Shown: piece by piece, positions 52,565 through 60,453 of the stretch
Position numbering within the stretch: the stretch's first letter is position 1
How the letters are laid out: each line of letters starts with the position of its first letter
NCBI GenBank assembly: GCA_902517815.1
Contig: CABYED010000001.1
Location: 298,169 to 362,168, forward strand
Direction of reading: 5' to 3'
Source: an uncultured SAR116 cluster alpha proteobacterium
GTDB lineage: Bacteria; Pseudomonadota; Alphaproteobacteria; Puniceispirillales; Marisalimonadaceae
DNA length: 64,000 nucleotides
Position numbers and translations under genes: made by a program
Notes under the pieces: model-generated
What the model was told of the DNA's origin: nothing
The model's input: only the letters and a program-made list of their open reading frames with translations
Database searches by the model: none

Positions 52565-53047
52565 ATGAACATGATATCTAAGAGTTTTGATCCAAAACTA
52601 GTAGAATGGCGAAATGTTAAAGATCCAGAAAATAAGGAGTTTAAAGTTGACTTTGATTATAGTCTTCTAGGATATGACATTAAATCAGGGCGCCTTGATA
52701 TGCTATTAAGGTATGCTAATTTAAGTCACTGTAGACGACATAGACATGTAGCTTCAACATTAACAATGGTTTTAGAAGGTGAACAACACTTAACTGAATG
52801 GCAATCAGACGGATCCAAAAAATCTATCGTTAGAAAAAAAGGAGATTATGCTATAGCAGGTGCTGATGCACTTCCACACGATGAGCGTGGAGGCGAAGAT
52901 GGGGGAACAGTCCTATTGTCAATGAATGCGCCTAATGGAATATTATTTGAATATTTTGATGAAAATATGGAAAATGGATGGACATTATCGATAGAAGAAT
53001 ATGTAGACAATTGGAAAAAGGGAGTAATATACGGGCAAAGAAAATAA
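52565..53047 (+). CDS. Cupin-domain protein
   Basis: A 160-aa single-cupin protein. Seen: SHCRRHRHVASTLTMVLEGEQHLTEW (H-x-H-x(n)-G-x-Q/H cupin motif 1 with GEQHLTEW) and GDYAIAGADALPHDERGGEDGG (motif 2, PHDERGG giving the third His). This suggests a metal-bound cupin of unknown reaction, such as a dioxygenase or a sugar isomerase. It follows the PanB-like gene by 124 bases. Confidence 0.82.
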   Translation: MNMISKSFDPKLVEWRNVKDPENKEFKVDFDYSLLGYDIKSGRLDMLLRYANLSHCRRHRHVASTLTMVLEGEQHLTEWQSDGSKKSIVRKKGDYAIAGADALPHDERGGEDGGTVLLSMNAPNGILFEYFDENMENGWTLSIEEYVDNWKKGVIYGQRK

Positions 53048-53060
53048 GAAGAATTTTTAA

Positions 53061-53626
53061 ATGATAAAGATCTTATTATTAATTACAATTGTTGTATTTT
53101 CTAGTAATTCTTTTGCTCAAAACAATATCGTTAACATTGACAAAATTTGTTTAAGTAAGACTTGTACAAAACCAATAAAAGAATTTCAAATTTCAAATTT
53201 TTTTTTAAAACAAGAAACTGTGAAACTAAAGACTATAGAAAATGTCTGCTTTGGTTTGGAAATAAGAAAAATAAAGTAAAAATTAGTTGGGTCAAATATT
53301 ACAGAATAATTAATGGTCCAATTCCATCCAAGTAAACTTGTATAAAAGGAAAACCAGTTTGGTTTCAAGATATTCCTTTTCCAAATAAACATCAAAATAC
53401 AAATATTTTAAAATTTTTTCGAGAATTTAATTATCAAAAAAAAGAAAAAATGTACTTTAATGATCCAATTATTAAAACATTTAACTATTTTTCTCAATCC
53501 GACAAGTCCTTGGGAGTATTAGTTCAAAGTAAGAACTTTAAAGGTATTAGAAAAAAACAAATCTATGTATTTGACACAGAAGGGGATAATTTTGTAGTTG
53601 TTGAACCATTTTGTAAAAATAATTAA
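53061..53626 (+). pseudogene. Secreted protein gene broken by a frameshift and a stop
   Basis: Starts with a signal peptide (MIKILLLITIVVFSSNSFAQ) and a Cys-containing mature start, then ends at a stop at 53277. A downstream frame shifted by +2 (from about 53240) continues with KVKISWVKYYRIINGPIPS, a second stop TAA at 53333, then CIKGKPVWFQDIPFPNKHQN, and a long tail to a stop at 53624-53626 (FVVVEPFCKNN). The parts match in character and give a ~190-aa original protein of unknown family. Two lesions make it a pseudogene rather than a sequencing error. Confidence 0.7.
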
Positions 53627-53801
53627 AATGACAATTTTAACGAGCGTAATTTAAGTTTATAATTTGCAAACGCTATGTATAAAATTATGCAATCAAATTA
53701 CAAAATATACTTTTGTATGAGCAGTGTAATCAATTTGTGATGTTAAAATTTCAATCAATTAAAATTAAATAATAAAACAATCAATTTATAGCTACTTGAA
53801 G

Positions 53802-55307
53802 TTAAGACTTTGATTTTAAATCCTTCAAAACTTCAGAAACAACCTTAATTGCAATTTTATTATCTTCAATCTCTGACTTATCAATAGATAAAGACAAACC
53901 TGGAATATTTCTTTCAATCAAATTATCATTTTTCTGCGAAAATTTTACAACTTCATATGTTTGAACCGGATAAGAAATACCCTTCACATTAATAGCCTCT
54001 TTTTTTTCACAGATAATTTTATTTCGAATTAATAAATATGTGTCTTCTGATAATAAAATTTTGTTAATACCAGCTTTTGCCTCAAGCCTAGATGCTAAGT
54101 TTACACCGTTGCCAATAATCGTGTAATCTAGTCTATCTTCAGAACCAAAATTACCAACTGTGCATACTCCAGTATGAATTCCCATCCGTGCATTTAAAGG
54201 TTTCGCTAATCCTTTTTTTCTCCACGAAATTCTAAGCTTGTTGAGTTCTTCTAACATATCCATTGCCATCGAAACACACGCTATTGCGTCTTCTTTGTCT
54301 CCCCTTGAATTAGGGTCTCCAAAAAAAACTAAAATCGCATCACCAATAAATTTGTCTATTGTCCCACCCCATTTAATAGCGACATTAGACATTTTAGTTA
54401 GATATTGGGTTAAGAGTTCGGTTAATACCTCAGGTTCTAATCTTTCAGTTAATTCTGTAAAACCTTGCAAATCCGAAAAAAAGACTGTCAAAGGCTTTCG
54501 CTTTGTTTGGACCTTTACATCTAGTTTGCCTGAAAATATTGACTCATAAACTTGAGGTGAAAAGTATTTTGACAACTTTTCTGAAAGTGTTTTTAATTCA
54601 GAAGTTCTTTCCTCAACCTTTTTTTCGAGATTTATGTTTAAGCTCTCTAGTTCTTGATGAGCTTTATTTAATTCTTTTAATCTTTTTTGCTCAAGTTGAT
54701 AAAGCCTTGCATTTTCTAGAGCACTAGCAGTTTGATTTGCTAATATTCCAATCAATATTTCATCCGATTTATCGAAAATGTTCAATTTTTCACTTTCTAC
54801 AGAAAACACACCAACGAGCTCATTATCTATGAGCATTGGTATCGCAACTTGACTTTCTGCATTTTTGAGACCAGGCAACTCAACTTTATCCTGTAATTTA
54901 TTTTTATTAGTTATTTTTACTTGTTCACGAATAGCTTGCATGTAACTTCTCTGCATTCCTAAATTTGCCATTCTCATAAGTTTTTTCTTTTCAGCAACTA
55001 TACCAATGACACCAACTCCAAATTCAACTTTTGCACCAATCCCTCTTTTTTCATATCCATAAGTTTCTAAAACGTTGAGATGTTTTTTATTTTCAGAAAC
55101 TAGTAAAATCATAGAATGTTTAAATCCAAAAAATTCATTCATTAATGATAGCATTGAAGAAGCAATTAAGTTTAAATCGAGAGATTTATTTATTTGATTA
55201 GAAATTTGTTTGATTATTTCAATTTCTTTTGATTTTCTATCAAGAAGAATTTTAATATTTTCTAATTCATTTTTAGATTGTGAAATTTTATCCATGCAAA
55301 CTGACAT
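53802..55307 (-). CDS. GAF-domain class III nucleotide cyclase
   Basis: A 501-aa soluble protein. Residues 30-200 are a GAF domain (sensor of small ligands), 205-240 a coiled coil (LNKAHQELESLNINLEKKVEERT), 265-460 a class III cyclase: VFFSDLQGFTELTERL (metal Asp), TIDKFIGDAILVFFGDPN (substrate Lys, Asp) and DYTIIGNGVNLASRLEAKAG (purine Asp, Asn and Arg). Catalytically intact by motif. It probably makes cAMP in response to an unknown signal. Two PPOX-type genes are upstream of it on the same strand. Confidence 0.88.
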   Translation of the reverse strand: MSVCMDKISQSKNELENIKILLDRKSKEIEIIKQISNQINKSLDLNLIASSMLSLMNEFFGFKHSMILLVSENKKHLNVLETYGYEKRGIGAKVEFGVGVIGIVAEKKKLMRMANLGMQRSYMQAIREQVKITNKNKLQDKVELPGLKNAESQVAIPMLIDNELVGVFSVESEKLNIFDKSDEILIGILANQTASALENARLYQLEQKRLKELNKAHQELESLNINLEKKVEERTSELKTLSEKLSKYFSPQVYESIFSGKLDVKVQTKRKPLTVFFSDLQGFTELTERLEPEVLTELLTQYLTKMSNVAIKWGGTIDKFIGDAILVFFGDPNSRGDKEDAIACVSMAMDMLEELNKLRISWRKKGLAKPLNARMGIHTGVCTVGNFGSEDRLDYTIIGNGVNLASRLEAKAGINKILLSEDTYLLIRNKIICEKKEAINVKGISYPVQTYEVVKFSQKNDNLIERNIPGLSLSIDKSEIEDNKIAIKVVSEVLKDLKSKS

Positions 55308-55338
55308 ACTTCATAATTTAAAAAAAATTTAATTAAAA

Positions 55339-55722
55339 CTACTCACTTATGGATATAACTTTATACACATCAGCTGCACGTAATTTAAATATTCCTGTCA
55401 TACCCGTCATAGATGCTATTGCCTGTAATTTCATATCCATCTCGTCAAATAAATCACCTTTGGTTTCTTCATGATCAAATTTCAATTCTAAATTATATTG
55501 TTTCAGTGTGTTTGGATCTGAAATTGTTGCATAAGCATATGGATTTTCAGAAATATTTTTCTTTGTTTTATTAAAAAATTGAAACGAAAGAGCCACGTGT
55601 TTTTCATCCACATACCATATTTGAGATATTACAGTAGTATTTGGTTCACCATCAGACGAACAACTTGTAATCCAACTTGGAAACATTCCTTGTAATGCTG
55701 GCATATGTTTATCTTTAATCAT
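55339..55722 (-). CDS. PPOX-class protein (127 aa)
   Basis: A small FMN-binding split-barrel protein: MFPSWITSCSSDGEPNTTVISQIWYVDEKHVALSFQFFNKT is a typical PPOX opening (S-W-I-x-T-x-x-x-x-G-x-P-N). It overlaps the next gene start by 4 bases (55719-55722) and lies between it and the cyclase on the same strand, so the three probably form one transcript. Cofactor binding inferred, substrate unknown. Confidence 0.82.
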   Translation of the reverse strand: MIKDKHMPALQGMFPSWITSCSSDGEPNTTVISQIWYVDEKHVALSFQFFNKTKKNISENPYAYATISDPNTLKQYNLELKFDHEETKGDLFDEMDMKLQAIASMTGMTGIFKLRAADVYKVISISE

Positions 55723-56189
55723 GACTTTTCACTATTAGTTATTTCTTTACCAGCTTCAGGTCCTGGTGTTTGAATATAAACTTTGTCAACTTTAAAAGTT
55801 ATGCCAATGTCTGGTACTTTCCCATATTTTTCTAAAGCTGCTTCTTTTGACAACCCAACGCTAGTAATAATGTCAATCACTTTGTTTGTGTAATTTTTGG
55901 AAATTTTTAGATCTGAACTATCTAATTTTTTTGAGGAGACATATTGACCCTTAAGATTATAGGCTTCGTGGCTTATCATACCGACAAAAAAACTAATCCT
56001 CCCAGATTCATTTAAATATTCCAAAACTTTTTTGCACTCAGATTTTATTACAAAACAAGTTAGCGTAGATTTTATGTTATCAATTTTCACACCTAAAGTA
56101 TCTACATGAACTGTCTTATTGCTTTTAGAAGAAACTCCAAAATGACCCAATCCCTGTTCTAATGCATTTATTGTTACGTTCGGTATCAA
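55719..56189 (-). CDS. PPOX-like split-barrel protein, unknown (156 aa)
   Basis: A 156-aa protein: TLTCFVIKSECKKVLEYLNESGRISFFVGMISHEAYNLKGQYVSSKKL looks like the middle of a PPOX-type beta barrel (strand-helix-strand with G-R-I-S-F-F-V and a later L-K-G-Q/R-A), and the late PDIGITFKVDKVYIQTPGPEAG ends in a way typical of flavin-binding PNPOx relatives. It is first of a three-gene group with the next PPOX and the GAF-cyclase. The call is weaker than for the neighbouring PPOX proteins. Confidence 0.65.
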   Translation of the reverse strand: MIPNVTINALEQGLGHFGVSSKSNKTVHVDTLGVKIDNIKSTLTCFVIKSECKKVLEYLNESGRISFFVGMISHEAYNLKGQYVSSKKLDSSDLKISKNYTNKVIDIITSVGLSKEAALEKYGKVPDIGITFKVDKVYIQTPGPEAGKEITNSEKS

Positions 56190-56276
56190 AATTTATCCAA
56201 AAGTTTTATTTATTAACAAACTAGTTTAAATTTAATTTAAAATATTTAAAAAGTAAATTAATTGGGCACTTAAATT

Positions 56277-57290
56277 ATGAAAAATAGTAAAAAAATTTGT
56301 GTAGTAGGTGCAAGTGGCTTAGTTGGATCTAGCATAGTCAGGCATGCCCTAGAAGAGGGTTATTTTGTTAATGGTACTCTTCGAGATAAGTCAGACATAA
56401 CAAAGGTCAAGTATCTAAATAAACTCCCCAATTCTAATAACTTAAAATTATTTAATGCCAAAATGGAAAATAAAAAAGATTTTGTCAATCCAATGCAAAA
56501 TGCAGATGCTGTTTTTGTAGCATGTTTAATTCCAACATATAAAGGTGTTGATGGAACGCCAGCAAAAGATATGGATGATAAGAGAGGTTATGAAGAGATA
56601 ATTAATCCGACAGTTAATGGGTGTTTGAACATAATCAAAGTAGCTAAAGAAAAAGGTATAAAAAATATTATCATATGTTCTTCTACATCTAGTACGAACC
56701 CCGTTCCACCTATAGAATTTAAAAATGAAACAGAACATTGGTCCGATGAAAAAGAACAATGTAAAGCCAAAAAATATACATCTGCTACTAAAACAGTTAT
56801 GGAGAAAATGGCTATTAGATATTGTGAAGAAAATGATATTAGACTTTCAATTATTTTACCAACAGGGTTATATGGTGATCCCGTTTTACCTATTCATCTA
56901 AACCATAACCCATTTATTTGGCTAAAAAGAGTAATTGAAGGTGGTAGTCCTAGACATGAGAAAATACCTAATGATTCTGCTTCAATGATACATTTAAGGG
57001 ATCTTGCAAAAATATTTTTAGCAGTATACGAGAACCCTAGTGCTTCTGGTAGATATTTTGGAGTATATAAAAGTCTTCATTGGGAAGATATTTATAATGA
57101 GTGTAAAAAGTTGATGCCAAACATGAAGATGCCTCAACGTTTTTCAGAAGCACCTGTAAAACCAACCACGTTTGATTTTACTAGAAGAGATACACTTAAC
57201 GTAAAAATAAGAAATTTTTCTACAACTTTAAAAGAAACAATTGATTGGCTAAAAACAAATCCATTTTCAGAAGAAATAGGTAATGAATAG
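56277..57290 (+). CDS. NAD-dependent epimerase/dihydroflavonol reductase-like
   Basis: An extended SDR (337 aa). Seen: VVGASGLVGSSIVRHALE (cofactor motif), IICSSTSSTNP, the catalytic region KKYTSATKTVMEKMAI in the place of Y-x-x-x-K (Y-T-S-A-T-K), and LPTGLYGDPVLPIHLNHNP. Reads like dihydroflavonol-4-reductase/aldehyde-reductase-type SDRs. Y-x-x-x-x-K spacing appears to be one residue longer than usual, worth checking. Substrate unknown. Confidence 0.82.
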   Translation: MKNSKKICVVGASGLVGSSIVRHALEEGYFVNGTLRDKSDITKVKYLNKLPNSNNLKLFNAKMENKKDFVNPMQNADAVFVACLIPTYKGVDGTPAKDMDDKRGYEEIINPTVNGCLNIIKVAKEKGIKNIIICSSTSSTNPVPPIEFKNETEHWSDEKEQCKAKKYTSATKTVMEKMAIRYCEENDIRLSIILPTGLYGDPVLPIHLNHNPFIWLKRVIEGGSPRHEKIPNDSASMIHLRDLAKIFLAVYENPSASGRYFGVYKSLHWEDIYNECKKLMPNMKMPQRFSEAPVKPTTFDFTRRDTLNVKIRNFSTTLKETIDWLKTNPFSEEIGNE

Positions 57291-57400
57291 ACTAGAGCTG
57301 ATTTTATTTTGATTATTCATACTGTTTTTACCAACAATATTATATTGGGTTGATGTTTAATTTTTCTCAATTTTTTTTCTAATTTCATTTTCAAAATCAA

Positions 57401-57446
57401 GAAAAAGATTAGTTATTAAACTTATCCGTTTTAACTAATCTTTTTC
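57401..57446. terminator. Bidirectional terminator between convergent genes
   Basis: Perfect 15-bp inverted repeat GAAAAAGATTAGTTA (57401-57415) and TAACTAATCTTTTTC (57432-57446) with a 16-base loop; T-rich on either strand. It serves both the SDR on plus and the gene ending at 57491 on minus. Confidence 0.85.
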
Positions 57447-57490
57447 ATCATAAGGATCTATATCTTGATCGTCAATTGATACTTTATTTG

Positions 57491-58105
57491 TCAGATACTT
57501 AATAACACTCTCGATGAAATCAAAGTACCAGCATTACTTGCTTTAAGAACAATCTTTTGAAACTCTTCTGACATACCAACTCTATCAATTTGTTCTCCCA
57601 TGGCTGACATATCTCGGAAATAATAACAAGCAACTAATCTATCCATGTTAGTTGCTAACAAAGGTACAACAGCCATAAAAGAAGCGTCTTCATCTTTTAA
57701 AATAGCATCTATTTCAGGGAAAATTTGAACAGCTTCAGACATATTATCTCTAGATAACTGGTATTCCCGCATCATAATAACATTATGCTCTGGTGAAATA
57801 TTACCATAAATTGTTCTAAAAACTTCAGGTCCAATTAAGTGACCTCCAGGGTCAGCTTCTCTTTCTTTCATCAAAGCAATTCTAGCTGGATCTTGTGACA
57901 TTTCGTTAAATGACTTGCAGCCCTTTTCCATGTTTTCATATGAAGCAGTTAAATGAATTGATCCCGCTAAATCACCTGCAACTATTCTTGCAACTCTTGC
58001 TTTCGCTCCATGCTTAGTCAGTATATCTTGCATAGATTTAGCACGATTCAATACTAAATTGCTTTTACCTAATATTGGTGTCAGTATACGTCTAGAAATT
58101 ATCAT
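57491..58105 (-). CDS. Hypothetical protein, dimeric alpha/beta-barrel-like (204 aa)
   Basis: Unknown protein with two beta-alpha-beta repeats like a duplicated ferredoxin fold (NIPSNAP/DUF-type): ARVARIVAGDLAGSIHLTASYENMEKGCKSFNEM and, in the second half, FMAVVPLLATNMDRLVACYYFRDMSAMGEQID. The residue pattern G-S-x-x-x-x-x-x-Y-x-x-x-E is common in such proteins. Close to the 106-aa paralogue at 58304 on the other strand. Confidence 0.65.
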   Translation of the reverse strand: MIISRRILTPILGKSNLVLNRAKSMQDILTKHGAKARVARIVAGDLAGSIHLTASYENMEKGCKSFNEMSQDPARIALMKEREADPGGHLIGPEVFRTIYGNISPEHNVIMMREYQLSRDNMSEAVQIFPEIDAILKDEDASFMAVVPLLATNMDRLVACYYFRDMSAMGEQIDRVGMSEEFQKIVLKASNAGTLISSRVLLSI

Positions 58106-58303
58106 TTTATCTCCTTTTCTACAAAATTACTAAAACCTTAATTACTTTTATTTAAAATTTATAGAAGAATTTTTATAACTACTTCTGATCGATGAATTTT
58201 TTTGTTTATGACAAATAGTTAAACATAAATTCTTGAATCATTTACAAATTTATAAATCTTAATTAATCTTGAATATAGTTTCTTAAAAGTTTAAGAGGTT
58301 TGA

Positions 58304-58624
58304 ATGTTTGCAGTCAATGTAACAATAAAAGTGCAAAATGAATTAGCAAAAAAGGCAATTATACTTGCATTAAAAGACTGGAGCCATGATCTTTTTCAAA
58401 ATAACGGTTTAATGTTTAGGTGTTTTGTGGATAGAACAGAAAACCAGGTTGAAATCTTTCATGTTTTTCGAACAAAAGAAGAAATGGAAGAGGTTCGAAA
58501 AAATAAGTCTAATGAATTTTGGAATCAAATAAAAGATATGGGCGGTCAAGTAACAAGATACGAGGGGAATTGTGAAGTTGAGGTTTCAAAAGGATTACAA
58601 GACTTAGATTTAAAATTTAAATAA
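58304..58624 (+). CDS. Hypothetical protein, 106 aa; paralogue of the protein at 8799-9119
   Basis: A small soluble protein with the same layout as the 8.8-kb copy: VTIKVQNELAKKAIILALKD, TENQVEIFHVFRTKEEM, FWNQIKDMGGQV, EGNCEVEVS. I see no catalytic motif. It probably has a dimeric alpha/beta-barrel fold. It is upstream of the third tRNA repeat. Divergent from the 204-aa gene. Confidence 0.65.
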   Translation: MFAVNVTIKVQNELAKKAIILALKDWSHDLFQNNGLMFRCFVDRTENQVEIFHVFRTKEEMEEVRKNKSNEFWNQIKDMGGQVTRYEGNCEVEVSKGLQDLDLKFK

Positions 58625-58811
58625 TTTTTTATTTAAAATTTTTGACTTATAAAACAGAATAAAATATTAAAATTTTGGATTTTTAATTTTCATACAAAAT
58701 GAACAATATCTATACCTTTCAAGAAATAATTTGAACTTCTCATATTAATTAAAAACAGAAAACCTGACGACCGGTTGGCATAACGGTTGGTATAAAGAAT
58801 AAAAATAAAAA

Positions 58812-58844
58812 CAAAAAACCCCAAAAACCGAAGTCTTTGAGGGT
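58812..58844 (-). terminator. tRNA-associated terminator hairpin, copy 3
   Basis: ACCCCAAA / TTTGAGGGT with a bulged A, and a T-run on the minus strand (A-run at 58812-58818). The presumed native terminator of the genome's tRNA-fMet gene carried along by integration. Confidence 0.75.
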
Positions 58845-58926
58845 GATCTAAGTCATTGATTTTATAAATATAGTTGGTTGCGGGGGTAGGATTTGAACCT
58901 ACGACCTTCAGGTTATGAGCCTGACG
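58812..58926 (-). repeat. tRNA-fMet 3'-end repeat, copy 3 (best preserved)
   Basis: On the minus strand: CGTCAGGCTCATAACCTGAAG, then the T-arm and an acceptor end CCCCCGCAACCA with encoded CCA, 52 bases in all, followed by ~30 bases of spacer and the terminator at 58818-58844. The anticodon CAT and CCCCCGCAACCA end match initiator tRNA-Met. The 5' half of the tRNA is missing, so it is not functional. Copies 1 and 2 are decayed versions. Confidence 0.85.
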
Positions 58927-59063
58927 TTTTTTAGGGATTTCAATGGTTTTTTGTTATGTTTAGCTATAAGTTTAGCTATAAAATCTACTTCGCTGAAGAT
59001 CTATAGCTAAACATTTTTACCTGACGAACTTTAGTTAGGATTATGTTGCCTGACGACCTTACT

Positions 59064-59100
59064 AATATTAAACTTTATTGTATAAGTTAAGTTTAATATT
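59064..59100. promoter_or_regulatory. Inverted repeat upstream of the mandelate racemase-type gene
   Basis: Perfect 12-bp arms AATATTAAACTT / AAGTTTAATATT with a 13-base spacer, ending 21 bases before the start codon. It may be an operator or may form an mRNA leader hairpin. No regulator gene is adjacent. Confidence 0.45.
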
Positions 59101-59121
59101 AATGGTTAAAAGGAAATTAAT

Positions 59122-60216
59122 TTGAAAAAACCTTTAGTTAAGAGTTTGTCTGTTATTACTGTAAATGTACCTTTAGAAAGACCTATCGTGGCCTCATTAG
59201 GAACATTTGAATATTGGCCGTATATGTTAATTGAAATATCTTTAAGCGACGGAACAATTGGTAAAGGTTATATTGGTCCATACTTAGTAAATTATACACA
59301 AACTATTACATTAGCCATGAAAGAGCTTTTTAAAAATTTCCAAAATAGAGAAATTGCGCCTTATCAGTTTTATAACGAAGGTTTGAACCATTTAAGTTTA
59401 TTAGGAAGATCAGGAATTGCTCTTTACGCTTTAGCTGGACTAGATATAGCATTCTGGGATGCTAGTTCTAAAATATGTAATGAGCCGTTATGTGTTCACT
59501 TAGGTGGTTCAGTAGATAAAGTTAAGGCATATAATTCTAGTGGATTATGGCTAGATCATCCTCAAACATTATATGATGAAGCATTGTCTCTAATATCTGA
59601 AGGAAATTTTGATGCTGTAAAAGTTAGATTAGGTAGAAAAAAATTAGATGAAGACTTAATAGCAATTGAAAATGTTAAAAAAGGTATTGGGGTGAATTCA
59701 GAACTTCTTTGTGATTTCAATCAATGCTTATCACTACCACAAGCAATACATAGGTTAAATGATTTAGATGAACAGGGATTATATTGGTTTGAGGAACCAA
59801 TAAAATATTACGAATTTGAAGGTTACAAAGAATTAAGAAAAAGAATGAAAACACCAATCATTCTAGGTGAAAACTTTCATGGATTTGATGATGCTTTTGC
59901 TGCTTTGAAAAATCAAATTTCAGATTTTATAATGCCAGATTTATTGAGGATTGGTGGTGTAAGTGCTTGGCTAAAAACTGCATCCATTGCTGAAGCATTT
60001 CAAATATCTGTTTCATCTCATTTATACCACGAAGTTTCATCACATCTAATGCGCGTAACACCAACTGCAGGTTATTTAGAATGGACTAGATGGTCCAACA
60101 TTATTTTAGAAGAGCCATATGAATTAAGTGATGGACATGTTGTAATTCCTAATAAAATAGGTACTGGAATTGATTTTAATAAAGAGACTATTAAAAAATA
60201 TGAGTATAAATATTAA
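59122..60216 (+). CDS. Mandelate racemase/muconate lactonizing enzyme family protein
   Basis: Enolase-superfamily enzyme (364 aa), starting at TTG with an AAAAGGA ribosome-binding site. Seen: capping domain with PIVASLGTFEYWPYMLIEI; barrel with DAVKVRLGRKKL where the K-x-K base motif reads K-V-R; metal ligands ELLCDFNQCL (Asp), YWFEEPIKYY (Glu), ILGENFHG (Glu); general-acid pair MPDLLRIGGVSAW (Asp) and SSHLYHEVSSHLM (His). The Asp-His dyad and HLYHE place it in the mandelate racemase subgroup (acid sugar dehydratase or racemase), and the K-V-R change alters the base on one face. Substrate unknown. Confidence 0.9.
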   Translation: MKKPLVKSLSVITVNVPLERPIVASLGTFEYWPYMLIEISLSDGTIGKGYIGPYLVNYTQTITLAMKELFKNFQNREIAPYQFYNEGLNHLSLLGRSGIALYALAGLDIAFWDASSKICNEPLCVHLGGSVDKVKAYNSSGLWLDHPQTLYDEALSLISEGNFDAVKVRLGRKKLDEDLIAIENVKKGIGVNSELLCDFNQCLSLPQAIHRLNDLDEQGLYWFEEPIKYYEFEGYKELRKRMKTPIILGENFHGFDDAFAALKNQISDFIMPDLLRIGGVSAWLKTASIAEAFQISVSSHLYHEVSSHLMRVTPTAGYLEWTRWSNIILEEPYELSDGHVVIPNKIGTGIDFNKETIKKYEYKY

Positions 60217-60453
60217 AATTATTAAAACTCAAAATTTTAACTAATCTAAACAAATTTTTTTGCTTAAAAAAAAATGAATTACCAAGCTAGGGGGAATAAT
60301 ACTTCACTGAATAGGAGGAATATATTGTATTGATCTTTTTTTGTTAAGCTAAGTATCTAAGTGATATCGAATAAAAAATACTAAATATGATTAAAATATC
60401 GACAACTATATAATAATTTTATTATTTTTTATAAAGAGTTAATAATTCATATT
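60217..60453. other. Intergenic gap between convergent genes, no feature seen
   Basis: AT-rich; a GGAGGAAT sequence near 60318 lacks a following ORF. No hairpin terminator with clear T-run is visible. Confidence 0.5.

Larger units (their letters stand above)
58763..59055. other. Attachment-site-like cluster: four CCTGACG motifs and GTTTAGCTATA repeats
   Basis: CCTGACG occurs at 58763, 58920, 59020 and 59049; the second copy is the end of the tRNA fragment (5' side of the anticodon stem). GTTTAGCTATAA is directly repeated (58958-58969 and 58970-58981) and TATAGCTAAAC occurs inverted at 59002-59012. This arrangement is what a core with flanking recombinase arm sites looks like. Confidence 0.5.
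58625..59121. other. Intergenic region holding the third tRNA repeat and recombination-like repeats
   Basis: Contains a 12-base direct repeat (GGTTGGCATAAC/GGTTGGTATAAA, about 58773-58796), repeat copy 3, four CCTGACG copies, a doubled GTTTAGCTATAA with an inverted copy, and a palindrome before the next gene; each is listed separately. No protein gene is seen. Confidence 0.7.

Noticed and set aside
57420-57500. Minus-strand 32-aa reading ending in an acidic tail (IDDQDIDPYDEKD)
   Set aside because: Composition is protein-like, but it has no start, overlaps a terminator and the end of an intact gene; probably chance or a remnant too small to call.
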